From CAYUST01 sp964447535 (GTDB taxonomy: Bacteria; Patescibacteriota; Gracilibacteria; Absconditabacterales; Absconditicoccaceae): DNA of 45,124 nucleotides. Below are positions 17,448 through 25,394 of the stretch, piece by piece. Each line of letters begins with the position of its first letter. Positions within the stretch are counted from its first letter, which is position 1. The stretch is from NCBI GenBank assembly GCA_964447535.1, contig CAYUST010000011.1:1-45124 (forward strand). The letters run 5' to 3'. A model generated the notes under the pieces. It was not told the origin of the DNA. It saw only the letters and a list, made by a program, of their open reading frames with translations, and searched no databases. Both the position numbers and the translations under genes were made by a program.

Positions 17448-18074
17448 ATGGCACCAAGAAAAGATGAGAGAATGGAAAAAAAACCACAGAAAGACTTCGA
17501 TGAAGTTTTGCTCGAAGTGAGAAGAGTTACGAGAGTAACTACGGGTGGTAGACAGTTGTCGTTTAGAGCAATTATTTTGGTAGGCAACAAGAAAGGCAAG
17601 ATTGGTCTAGGTCTCTCAAAGGGAGCAGACGTTTCTATTGCGGTCAAGAAAGCTACCAACGAAGCATACAAAAACATCGTAGTGACACCTCTCAACGAGG
17701 CTATGTCTATCCCTTATGTGGTTCAAGCTAAATATAAGTCTGCAAGCATCAAATTGTTGCCTGCTGCTCTCGGTACAGGTATCAAGGCGGGTTCGTCTGT
17801 GAGAACCGTACTTGGTTTGGCTGGATATACCAATATGCTTTCTAAGATTATGGGTTCCAACAACAAACTCAATAATGCATTGGCTACTATCGCAGCACTA
17901 CATACATTCAAAGAAGGTAAATTCCCCAAGAAAAAAGTAGAAGTGGCAGCAGAAAGTGAGGAGAATGCTACAGAAGAGATGCCTGCATCACTCCAAGCCA
18001 ATGAAGCACCCAAGGCGCCCAAGAAAGCTCCTGCGAAGGCATCCCCCAAGAAAGCTCCTGCAAAAAAAGAATAA
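17448..18074 (+). CDS. rpsE: Ribosomal protein S5 with Ala/Lys/Pro-rich tail
   Basis: S5 (208 residues) acts in decoding accuracy and mRNA helicase activity with S3 and S4. The core has VRRVTRVTTGGRQLSFRA, VGNKKGKIGLGLSKGADV, LLPAALGTGIKAGSSVR and GLAGYTNMLSKIMGSNN, normal for the family. From about residue 165 it carries an extra tail: first acidic (AESEENATEEM), then KAPKKAPAKASPKKAPAKKE, a histone H1-like composition shared with L27 and RpoB in this window. No UGA. No rpmD (L30) follows, as in CPR genomes. ATG 17448 preferred over TTG 17442. Ends UAA. Confidence 0.95.
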   Translation: MAPRKDERMEKKPQKDFDEVLLEVRRVTRVTTGGRQLSFRAIILVGNKKGKIGLGLSKGADVSIAVKKATNEAYKNIVVTPLNEAMSIPYVVQAKYKSASIKLLPAALGTGIKAGSSVRTVLGLAGYTNMLSKIMGSNNKLNNALATIAALHTFKEGKFPKKKVEVAAESEENATEEMPASLQANEAPKAPKKAPAKASPKKAPAKKE

Positions 18075-18119
18075 TACTATAATAACTCTGACTTCTTTTA
18101 TGATCTTATTGTTTTCATC

Positions 18120-18575
18120 ATGTACGTCCATGAATTAACCCCCGGACTAGGTCGCAAAAAACCAGCCAAAAGACTTGGTAGAGGAAATGCGTCTGGCAAA
18201 GGAAATTACTCTGGCAAAGGTCTCAAAGGACAGAAAGCAAGAACTGGAGCAAGCATTCCAGCACATTTTGAAGGTGGTCAAACTCCTTTGCATAGAAGAA
18301 TAGCGAAGTTGAGAGGATTCACGAGACATCCTATCTTGGTCACTACGTACGAAGTAGTGAATGTAGGTCGCCTCGAGAAAGATGCGCGTATTACTGATGC
18401 CCTCGTGGTTACCAAGCAAGCGCTTGTGGATCTGGGATATATCAAACGTACAGATTGTGCAGTCAAAGTACTTGGCTACGGTGAATTGACTAAGAAACTT
18501 TCGTTTACTGGAATAGATGCTTTCTCTGCTCGTGCTCGTGAGGTAGTTGAAAAAGCTGGCGGTTCAATCGCTTAG
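18120..18575 (+). CDS. rplO: Ribosomal protein L15
   Basis: L15 (151 residues) is a late-binding 50S protein. It has KRLGRGNASGKGNYSGKGLK, the Gly-rich family N-terminus, GGQTPLHRRIAKLRGF and the C-terminal globular part with KVLGYGELTKKL. It follows S5 directly because L30 is absent. No UGA even in the Gly-rich segment. Stop UAG. Confidence 0.95.
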   Translation: MYVHELTPGLGRKKPAKRLGRGNASGKGNYSGKGLKGQKARTGASIPAHFEGGQTPLHRRIAKLRGFTRHPILVTTYEVVNVGRLEKDARITDALVVTKQALVDLGYIKRTDCAVKVLGYGELTKKLSFTGIDAFSARAREVVEKAGGSIA

Positions 18576-18599
18576 TCTTTATCTAACAATCTCTTGTAC

Positions 18600-18627
18600 T
18601 TGCATTGGTAGAGAAGTTGCTTATGGT
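18600..18627 (+). promoter_or_regulatory. Promoter candidate for secY
   Basis: TTGCAT at 18600-18605, a 16-base spacer, and TATGGT at 18622-18627, 31 bases before the secY ATG. It would let secY be made independently of the r-protein operon. Confidence 0.45.
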
Positions 18628-18657
18628 GTTTGTGTACTTTATTTTTCTCTTATACGT

Positions 18658-19977
18658 ATGGAGCAGGTGTTTCGTTATCTTGGTGAAGTGTTTGCGAACA
18701 AATCATTGAGAAAGAAAATAATCATCACGTTGGTCGTTTTGGCGATCTACAGAATGTTGGTGTTTATTCCTGTACCTTTCGTAGAAATTGACGCATTGAT
18801 GGGTAAAACCCTTCAATCAGGTGGTGGTCTTGAATACTTCGCTATGTTGCTCGGTGGTACCTTGGAGAACTTTTCATTGCTTGCTGTAGGATTGATCCCA
18901 TATATTAATGCATCTATTATTTTACAATTGTTGACTGCGGTGATTCCTCACCTCGAGGAGCTTCAAGAGCAGGGTGAGCAAGGCGTTCAAAGAATACAAC
19001 AATATACCAGATGGTTGACCTTCCCGTTGGCTTTCTTGCAGTCTATTGGTATGGTATACTTTATTAATTACTTGCTTGGTGGTGGAGTAATTGCCACTGA
19101 TGCAGGCACCTTATTACTTTCAGCGTTTGCGTTGTCTGTAGGTAGTATTTTGCTCGTTTGGTTGGGTGAAACAATCACAGAGAAAGGTATCACCAATGGT
19201 ACTTCACTCTTGATCTTTGCTTCTATCGTTGCTGGTATTACTTCACAAGTATACACCTATCTTGGCTCCTCTGGTGGAGACTTCCTCAATACGGTTATCT
19301 TCATGTTGGTGATTGTCTTGGTATTGATGGTCTTATCTATCATCTTGATCAAAACCAAGAAAGAAATCCCTATCGTGTATGCAAGACAAGGTAATGTCCA
19401 AGAGCGTGCTAGCTTGCCTATTCCCCTCAATCCTGTGGGCATGATTCCTATTATCTTCTCAGTAGCATTTATTACCTTCCCATATTTGGTTTCACAAATT
19501 GTGATCAACACGGGGAGTCAAAGTCCCTGGGTCCAAACAGTCGCTCAGTGGATCGAGATTAATTTCAATATCTACTCACAAGCACCTGGATGGATCGTCA
19601 TCATAGCATACTTCATCTTGATCGTCGTGTTTACCTTCTTCTACGCGTTGATTAGCTTCAACCCAGAGAGAATTGCTGATAGTATTCAAAAAAGAGGTGG
19701 TTTTGTCCCAGGTATCAGACCTGGTAATGAAACAGCAAAATATCTCAATGGTGTCTTGATGCATTTGTGTCTCTGGGGTGGTATGGGATTAGGATTGATT
19801 GGAATCTACTCATATATCCTCAATTATATTCCTTTCGTACAACAAGCTACGCAAAGTATAGGATCTATCCCTGTAGTAGTCTCTGGTTCGGGTATTATCA
19901 TTATCGTAGGTGTAGTACAAGAGCTCATGAACAAGATCAATGCAGAATTGCTGATGGAGAAGTACGATAAGATTTAG
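18658..19977 (+). CDS. secY: Protein translocase subunit SecY
   Basis: SecY (439 residues) is the channel of the Sec translocon in the cytoplasmic membrane. About ten hydrophobic helices are visible, with the family signatures PYINASIILQLLTAVIP in the second helix region, GITNGTSLLIF, and SFNPERIADSIQKRGGFVPGIRPG in the cytoplasmic loop near the C-terminus. The frame is open to 18547, but ATG 18658 gives the standard N-terminus (EVFANKSLRKKIIIT). No UGA. It closes the ribosomal operon: adk, map, infA, rpsM, rpsK, rpsD, rpoA and rplQ do not follow here. Ends UAG, then a C/G-rich palindrome and a terminator. Confidence 0.96.
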   Translation: MEQVFRYLGEVFANKSLRKKIIITLVVLAIYRMLVFIPVPFVEIDALMGKTLQSGGGLEYFAMLLGGTLENFSLLAVGLIPYINASIILQLLTAVIPHLEELQEQGEQGVQRIQQYTRWLTFPLAFLQSIGMVYFINYLLGGGVIATDAGTLLLSAFALSVGSILLVWLGETITEKGITNGTSLLIFASIVAGITSQVYTYLGSSGGDFLNTVIFMLVIVLVLMVLSIILIKTKKEIPIVYARQGNVQERASLPIPLNPVGMIPIIFSVAFITFPYLVSQIVINTGSQSPWVQTVAQWIEINFNIYSQAPGWIVIIAYFILIVVFTFFYALISFNPERIADSIQKRGGFVPGIRPGNETAKYLNGVLMHLCLWGGMGLGLIGIYSYILNYIPFVQQATQSIGSIPVVVSGSGIIIIVGVVQELMNKINAELLMEKYDKI

Positions 19978-19980
19978 GTT

Positions 19981-20051
19981 TCCCCCCTGTCAAGGGGGGA
20001 TTAAGGGGGTTTTATAAAACCCCCTCCAACTCCCCCTTCACAGGGGGAGGG
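19981..20051. repeat. Large imperfect C/G-rich palindrome (MITE/REP-like)
   Basis: The left arm runs TCCCCCCTGTCAAGGGGGG to GGGGGTTTT. The right arm (AAAACCCCCT to CACAGGGGGAG) is its imperfect reverse complement over about 33 bases, with the centre at TTTTATAAAA. It could fold into a long hairpin. A shorter relative lies at 2757-2810. Confidence 0.65.
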
Positions 20052-20060
20052 AAGAACAGA

Positions 20061-20082
20061 AAACTCCCTCAGGGAGTTTTTT
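20061..20082 (+). terminator. Intrinsic terminator after secY
   Basis: AAACTCCCT faces AGGGAGTTT with a one-base centre, then TTTTTT. It ends the secY transcript and has an A-run on the other side, so it may act on both strands. Confidence 0.75.
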
Positions 20083-20178
20083 CTTTATTCACGAGAGCCT
20101 TCCCGCATTGCTACAAACATATTACGTATTATTAGGGTTAGCTTTGTACTTTGCATTTTGTCTCTTTGCAACTTTGAT

Positions 20179-21183
20179 CTACTTCGTAAACAGCTCAGTA
20201 AGGGCTTGCATTCATGCGGGAGAGAGCGCATAGCGTTGATGACCGATTCTGACCTCCAAAAGGCCAGGGTGGTCAGATATGATGCTTTTGAGGCGTTGGA
20301 GGAGCTGAATATCTTCGGGTATAGGGAAGGTGGGGACACCGGTTTCGGCTAAAGGTTGAGCGTCGGTTTGCCCGCTCAATGCAGGCTGTTGGTATTGTTG
20401 TTGTTTGAGCCTTTGTTTAATTACAGCTATAGACTCTCCAACGGGAAGTTGTTCGGGCATCGTTCAGCCAAGTTCTTGGATAGTATCTCTAACTTTTTTG
20501 CCCACCATAAAATGCAGTTGATTGGCTTCTGCTTGGCCTTCTGCTGCCTCTCTCTTGAGAAGTGCTTCGGTCTGTGTGGCACGAAATAAATTGGCTCCCA
20601 ACTCTTCGCTATTCATATAATCGAGCAGTTTGGCTTCGTCTTCGAGCTTTTTGAGTTCGTGGATATCTTTGTGTCTCATACCACCATAGAGTCCCATATA
20701 GCCATGATCAGCGAACTCCGCATAGTCTGTGACGCCCGCTTGTTTGGCGGTAGAAGCCAGTTTTTTGTTGTGTTGTTTGACTTCTTCTCTGAGAATGACT
20801 CTTTTTTGGTCTTCGAGATATTGGTTGGAATGTTGTACCATTTCTTGGTTTCTCGTCTGGAGAGCGAAGTATGTTTGTCATTGAGCGACGATTTCTTTGC
20901 TTGGATCAGCGTTTTGGAGAATAAGATAGCAGGCATAGCGAGAGAGCTGAACATCAGCCATTTTTCTCATAGTTCATCTGCTGGTGGGGACGAACGTATC
21001 TTTGGGAGTGAAGTTTTGATCAACTGGTTGACCACTATTGCGACAAGAGGTCTTGGCCTTCATGATTACATTATGAAAATTGCGTCGTTCCTTGTACCCC
21101 AAAATAATGGCAAACTGGCGTGCCATCCACACTTCTTTGCCATCTACGAGCTGTTTCATCTGCTCAAATACACCTATAGTCAT
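20179..21183 (-). CDS. dinD: DNA-damage-inducible protein D (DinD)-like
   Basis: DinD is an SOS-induced protein; E. coli DinD inhibits RecA filament activity in vitro. The 334-residue product needs four UGAs as Gly (starting at 20976, 20889, 20466 and 20214 on this strand, by reading). It has the Bro-N-like N-terminus with EVWMARQFAIILGYKERRNF, KAKTSC, then SRYACYLILQNADPSKEIVA, GQTYFALQTRNQE, ADHGYMGLYGG and VRDTIQELGGTMPEQLP, all typical. The family Gly in ELGGTMPE is a UGA. The RecA context is known for the family, not seen here; I found no clear LexA box upstream. It lies downstream of the glycosyltransferase on the same strand. Ends UAG. Confidence 0.9.
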
Positions 21184-21225
21184 AGGGTAGTGGTAATGAA
21201 AATGTGGAGAGTTGAAAGTGGAAAA

Positions 21226-22401
21226 TTACTTATACAACTTACAATATGCTAATACGGTTTTGTCCCAGGAGAAGGTTTTTTGAGGTATGTTGGTTCGTTG
21301 GCCAAGGTGGAAACGGGTGTAGGCGTCGAGGAAGTCCTCTGGACGGAGCTCTTTGTGGAGGGTGATAACCTTACCACAAACCACTTCAGGCAAAGCTCAG
21401 AAGTCAGTGACTATCAATGGTTTGCCCAGTTGACTTACTTCTGCTGCCACCATGCCAAAGCCTTCGCTTATGGAAGGCACTATCACGACATCTGCACTGC
21501 CTATAATCGTGAGGAGTTGCTGTTGTTCGACTCCATGGAGGAGAGTAGTATAGTCTCGACTACCGTTTTTGTGCATCATACTTTGGATTTTGAGGTCTCT
21601 GTTTCACGGGATGATATTGGCGAGGAAGTGGAGATCAGGATGATATTGTTTGATGAGGGGGAGGGCTCTGATCAGATAATCAAGTCCCTTGGAAGCGCCA
21701 CTATGGCCGTAGTAGAGGAGTAGTGTTTTGTTGGCAAGTTGGTGATGGAGCTTGAATGCATCTATAGACGTTTGCTTGATCGCACGAGGATTTCGGATGG
21801 TCGTGTCGACACCATTATAGATTAATGCTATTTGTTTTTGGGGAATACCCGCGTTGACGAGTTGTTTTTGTGTATAGTGAGAAACGGCTACTATATGTGT
21901 ATAGGGGAATTGTACGATGAGCCATTCGAAAAAACGATACGGCCGATGCACTTTTTTGAGACGTTTTCGTAGATGGCCGAAGAGTTCGTGGACGGTGAGA
22001 ATTACTTTCTTGCGGTGTCGTCGGCCGGCAATACTCGCTGGGATTGCAGCAGCGTAGGTAGTTGTATGGATGCAATCAAACTTCCCTGCGATGCGCAGGA
22101 GATGCCAGAGACTCATCCACATAAATTGTTCTCTGGTCTTGCCGATTCTCCAAATAGTGAGTTGCGGATGTTCTTCGACACTGGGGAGCGTCTTGAAGTG
22201 CTTGGTCGTGACGATGCCAATGATGTATCCCTTTTTGATCAATCTTTGAATAATATTCGCAAAAACTACCTCCAAACCACCGAGGTGGGGAAGATAGTAA
22301 TCGAGCACAAACAGGATATGTGGAGGGGTCTTTGGTATCATCTCATGCAGTGTAGTTTTTTTGGGAGACGAAAAAAGGGGAAATATATCTACTATTGACA
22401 T
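21226..22401 (-). CDS. Glycosyltransferase family 4-like protein
   Basis: This is a GT-B fold glycosyltransferase, likely acting on cell-surface glycans; donor and acceptor are unknown. The N-terminal domain has HILFVLDYYLPHLGGLEVV (acceptor-side Rossmann loop with GG) and HTTTYAAAIPASIAG. The C-terminal donor domain has LLLYYGHSGASKGLDYLI and the retaining-enzyme motif SEGFGMVAAEVSQLGKP (E-x7-E), followed by UGA as Gly in VTDFGALPEVV. Another UGA lies at 21606. Length 391 from ATG 22401; a start at ATG 22341 (MIPKTPPHILFV) would give 371 and is equally plausible because the first 20 residues look unstructured. Start region is divergent from the next gene. Ends UAA. Confidence 0.88.
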
Positions 22402-22422
22402 TTATACAAAAATATATATACA
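22395..22422 (+). promoter_or_regulatory. Promoter for the orphan gene at 22453
   Basis: TTGACA at 22395-22400, a 16-base spacer and TATACA at 22417-22422, then ATCATTAA at 22436-22443. It overlaps the first codons of the divergent glycosyltransferase if that gene starts at 22401, which favours the shorter start 22341. Confidence 0.6.
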
Positions 22423-22452
22423 TAATACATTCGTGATCATTAAACCAAAAAA

Positions 22453-22959
22453 ATGGCAAATACAAAACAACAAGACACTAAAGAACCCCAGATTATGAGT
22501 TTCTCTGGAGTTAGAGACTTTTTTATGAAACTTGACCAAGAGAGAGCGGTAGCCGGCCAACTGGGTATCTATACAGCGCTTGTCATTTACAAGAATGGGC
22601 TGTATAAATTCAGAAACCTCAAGATGAATGTTTCTGGTAGCCCCGATATCTTCGGTTTCGGTCTCAACCACTACTTCTGGTTGCCGGGCAATCACATTGC
22701 GAGCATGCCAACTACATCTTCAATCTTCCATGATAGCGAAGATGTATGTATAGATGTGAAGGAAGACCAATTCGTGAGCGCTGAGCTTTCCACGGGAAGA
22801 ATCCGTGCTTTCAAGGAGGGTCCATTCGTGACCATCGAAGCCAAAAAATATAAAGTATTAATTTCCTGGGATTGAGATTGATGGGAAAAGATTTGAACGG
22901 AGAAGGGATTCCCTTCTCTTTTTTTATGGAGAAATTCTTTGCTTGTTTCTCTCCTGTAA
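22453..22959 (+). CDS. Orphan protein, unknown function, C-terminal end uncertain
   Basis: The family is not recognised. The first 140 codons up to UGA 22873 are open and contain no UGA; the protein is mixed alpha/beta in character, with segments such as GVRDFFMKLDQERAVAGQL and FGFGLNHYFWLPGNH, and has no signal peptide or membrane helix. With UGA as Gly the frame passes three UGAs (22873, 22879, 22894) to UAA 22957 and gives 168 residues. The added start, LISWDGDGWEKIG, looks like real protein. However, a strong intrinsic terminator (22900-22925) then lies inside the frame, before the UAA. The gene has its own promoter, an ATCATTAA leader and an A-rich start context. It is a single-gene unit. 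Confidence 0.6.
22900..22925 (+). terminator. Strong terminator inside the UGA-readthrough frame
   Basis: Perfect 8-bp stem GAGAAGGG/CCCTTCTC with an ATT loop followed by seven T. It lies 32 bases upstream of the only UAA/UAG stop of the preceding frame. Confidence 0.85.
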
Positions 22960-22978
22960 ACCGCTATTATCTTGCTCA

Positions 22979-23722
22979 ATGATCAACAAATCTCTACGTC
23001 CAGTGATAGCATTTTTGACGAGTTACTTAGCAATCAATCTGCTTGTTTTTTTGGTAATGCGCCCTGATACACAAACACATGCTTGGTTGGCAGGATGGGT
23101 ACAGGATAGTCCGTTTACTGCTTTGGGGATGTTATTTTTGGTACAGCAAGTGGTCACGCTTGCATTGTTGGCATGAGTTTGGTATGTGCGACATGTGCAT
23201 AGATCAATGAAATCTATGATAGCTGCAATTCGTGTACATTTTCATCGACATGGATGGAAGCTGGCATGGAAAGTAGTAGGGAGTACTGTCTTGTTCTACA
23301 TCTGCATAAATATTGTGCTTGTTGTACTTACTCAAGTATATGGTATCCAAATCCCCGGATTGTATGGCGAACAATTGGTGATGCAGGCATTATCTGCTTT
23401 GCCATTTGAACTTTGGCGACAAAAAATACTGGTGTTTATTGCTGTTGTGCTAGTGTGACCTTTGGTGGAAGAAATTATCTATAGAGGTTTTTTGACAACT
23501 ACTTTGATGGAGGTTTGGTGAAAATGGTGAGTAATAGTTGCGTCGGCTATTTTCGCAGTTGTCCATATGGAACGGTGAGTGGTGCTCAATTTATTTTTGC
23601 TCGCTTTATTGTTGTGATATATCTATTGGAAAACAAAGTCATTGTGGTATAGTCTACTCTTCCATATGTTGATCAATGGGCTTGCGATGTGCGTACTTTT
23701 ATTCGTGCCAACGATCACCTAA
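22979..23722 (+). CDS. CPBP (CAAX/Rce1-type) intramembrane metalloprotease
   Basis: The 247-residue membrane protein belongs to the CPBP/Abi family, related to eukaryotic Rce1; bacterial members process or degrade membrane peptides and some give bacteriocin self-immunity. Six UGAs must be Gly. Only then do the three catalytic motifs appear together: EEIIYRGF (EExxxR), then HMERG preceded by FAVV (FxxxH), and HMLING near the C-terminus (HxxxN type). Several hydrophobic helices precede them (LTSYLAINLLVFLVM, VGSTVLFYICINIVLVV). ATG 22979 starts just after the terminator. Its UGA density is high (6 in 248 codons). It is followed 19 bases later by msrAB, probably in one transcript. Substrate unknown. 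Stop UAA. Confidence 0.88.
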
Positions 23723-23741
23723 TTATTTCTTTTTTCACTCT

Positions 23742-24836
23742 ATGCGTTTACTTATTATTGGACGATTGGCAGTACTTGTAGCTTGAATAGCATTTTTTTA
23801 TCGTACCAAACAGGTGACAGCTCCTGATTTATCTACTGCTCCTATTTCTATGACATGATCGGTTGCAACCTTTGCTGCGGGATGTTTTTGGTGTATCGAA
23901 CCTGCGTTCCAAACAACTACCGGTGTGTTGGATGCTATCGTAGGGTATGCGTGAGGTAGTGCAGAAGATGCCACCTATGATCGTGTTTCGTCAGGCAGGA
24001 CAAAACACAAAGAAGCTATTCAGGTGTATTATGATCCAAACATTATTTCTTATGCCGACCTCCTCGATATTTTTTGGAAACATATAGATCCTACAGATGC
24101 CAAAGGACAATTCGTAGATAAGGGACCTCAATATACTACGGTCATCTATTATCACAATCTAGAACAGTATGAAATTGCAGTAGCATCAAAAGCTATGCTC
24201 GAACGTAGTGGTATGTATGATGCTCCGATTGTGACAGAAATTGTTCGCTACAGTACTTTCTTTCCGGCAGAGGAGTATCATCAGGATTTTCGATTACATT
24301 CCGCAGAACGCTACAATGGATATAAAAAATGATCAGGTCGTGAAGAATATTTTGAAGAAATTGAACAGAAGGAATCTCTCGCTACCTGATCGTACACCAA
24401 ACCAGATGAGGAAACATTACGTGAGACACTTACTCCAGAGCAATTTGCCGTGACGCAATCCTGTAGTACTGAACCACCGTTTGCCAACGAATACCGAGAT
24501 AATCATCGTCCAGGCATCTATGTCGACGTAGTATCAGGACAACCCTTGTTTAGTTCGCTCGATAAATTTGATTCATGATCTGGTCGACCAAGTTTTACCA
24601 AACCCATTACCTGATGAGTAGTGGTAGAGTCAATCGATACTTCTGAAGGCATGATAAGAGTCGAAGCGAAGAGTAAAGCAGCGGGGTCACACCTCTGACA
24701 CATCTTCGATGATGGACCTGCAGCATCTGGTGGTATGCGCTATTGCATCAATTCATCTTCGCTGAAATTTATTCCTGTAGAGGATTTGGAGAAGGAGGGA
24801 TATGGGGAGTGGAAGGTGTTGTTTGAGAAAAACTAA
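23742..24836 (+). CDS. msrAB: Membrane-anchored/secreted MsrA-MsrB fusion
   Basis: A bifunctional methionine sulfoxide reductase repairing both S- and R-methionine sulfoxide. Of 364 residues, the first 20 or so form a hydrophobic signal/anchor (LLIIGRLAVLVAGIAFFY), so repair probably occurs outside the cytoplasm. MsrA: AAGCFWCIEPAF with catalytic Cys48, GYAGGSAEDATYDRVSSG, and EEYHQDF. MsrB: LTPEQFAVTQ, FDSGSGRPSFTKPI, SHLGHIFDDGP and MRYCINSSSLKF with catalytic Cys335. The MsrB domain seems to lack the CxxC zinc pairs. Nine UGAs act as Gly, several at invariant glycines (GYAGG, DSGSG, HLGH). Follows the CPBP protease gene, likely co-transcribed. Ends UAA. Confidence 0.94.
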
Positions 24837-24882
24837 TCACCTCTGTTGTAGATATTTGCCAACAGGAACCTTTTATTGTGTA

Positions 24883-24910
24883 TTGACTTATACTATATAA
24901 TAATTATAAA
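24883..24910 (+). promoter_or_regulatory. Promoter for the small lipoprotein
   Basis: TTGACT, a 16-base spacer and TATAAA at 24905-24910, 23 bases before the ATG. The leader is A-rich and lacks ATCATTAA. Confidence 0.6.
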
Positions 24911-24932
24911 AATATTACAAAAACAAAAATAT

Positions 24933-25337
24933 ATGAAAAAATTCTTATTATTAGTAATTTTATTGGGTACCCTTTTCCTGAGTGCTTGTAATCAGGCTGA
25001 TCAATTGCAGCAGCAAGACATGAGTAAAGTAATTGACTCGCTCGCTTGCGGGGATAAAATCGATTGGTTTGGAGTAAAACAATCAGGACTACGTTCCCCA
25101 TATTTGCTAAACCGTCTCGAGGATCTGCGTGACCGACATGAGGCTTCCATGGTTATAGCAGGCAAGGAGTACACCATGACCGTTTTGGTTAGTGACGATG
25201 TGCCCTATGCTAAGTATCTGTTGACCCAAACCAAACCTCCGGTAGACTATTCCCTGTTCGTGACCGTCAACGCCTTTCATGTAAGTCCACTAGAGGATTT
25301 GCAAAAATATCTCACCATCGAAAAGGTGTGTGAGTAA
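24933..25337 (+). CDS. Small secreted lipoprotein, related to the protein at 26312
   Basis: The family is not recognised. The 134-residue product has a clear lipoprotein signal peptide (MKKFLLLVILLGTLFLSAC). The mature part has two Cys, in DSLACGDK and at the very end in TIEKVCE, which could form a disulfide outside the cell. The second half, AGKEYTMTVLVSDD to LEDLQKYLTIEKVC, resembles YTYTVSS to YEEFLTVEKVC in the protein encoded at 26312-26797, and both have an early Cys before a similar stretch, so they look like paralogs. Own promoter and terminator; no internal UGA; ends UAA. Confidence 0.75.
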   Translation: MKKFLLLVILLGTLFLSACNQADQLQQQDMSKVIDSLACGDKIDWFGVKQSGLRSPYLLNRLEDLRDRHEASMVIAGKEYTMTVLVSDDVPYAKYLLTQTKPPVDYSLFVTVNAFHVSPLEDLQKYLTIEKVCE

Positions 25338-25361
25338 AAATTATATCTGCTAAGCAGATGA

Positions 25362-25390
25362 ACAATCCTGAACACAGGATTGTTTTTTTT
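25362..25390 (+). terminator. Intrinsic terminator between convergent genes
   Basis: Stem ACAATCCTG/CAGGATTGT with loop AACA, then eight T. It ends the lipoprotein transcript and lies just after the stop of the convergent zinc-ribbon gene. Confidence 0.88.
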
Positions 25391-25394
25391 ATGG

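Noticed and set aside
23742..24836. UGA as tryptophan (Mycoplasma-type code) or selenocysteine
   Set aside because: UGG is used for Trp at expected places (GCFWC in MsrA), and UGA positions match Gly, as in HLGH, GYAGG and DSGSG. The catalytic Cys codons of MsrA and MsrB are normal UGU/UGC.
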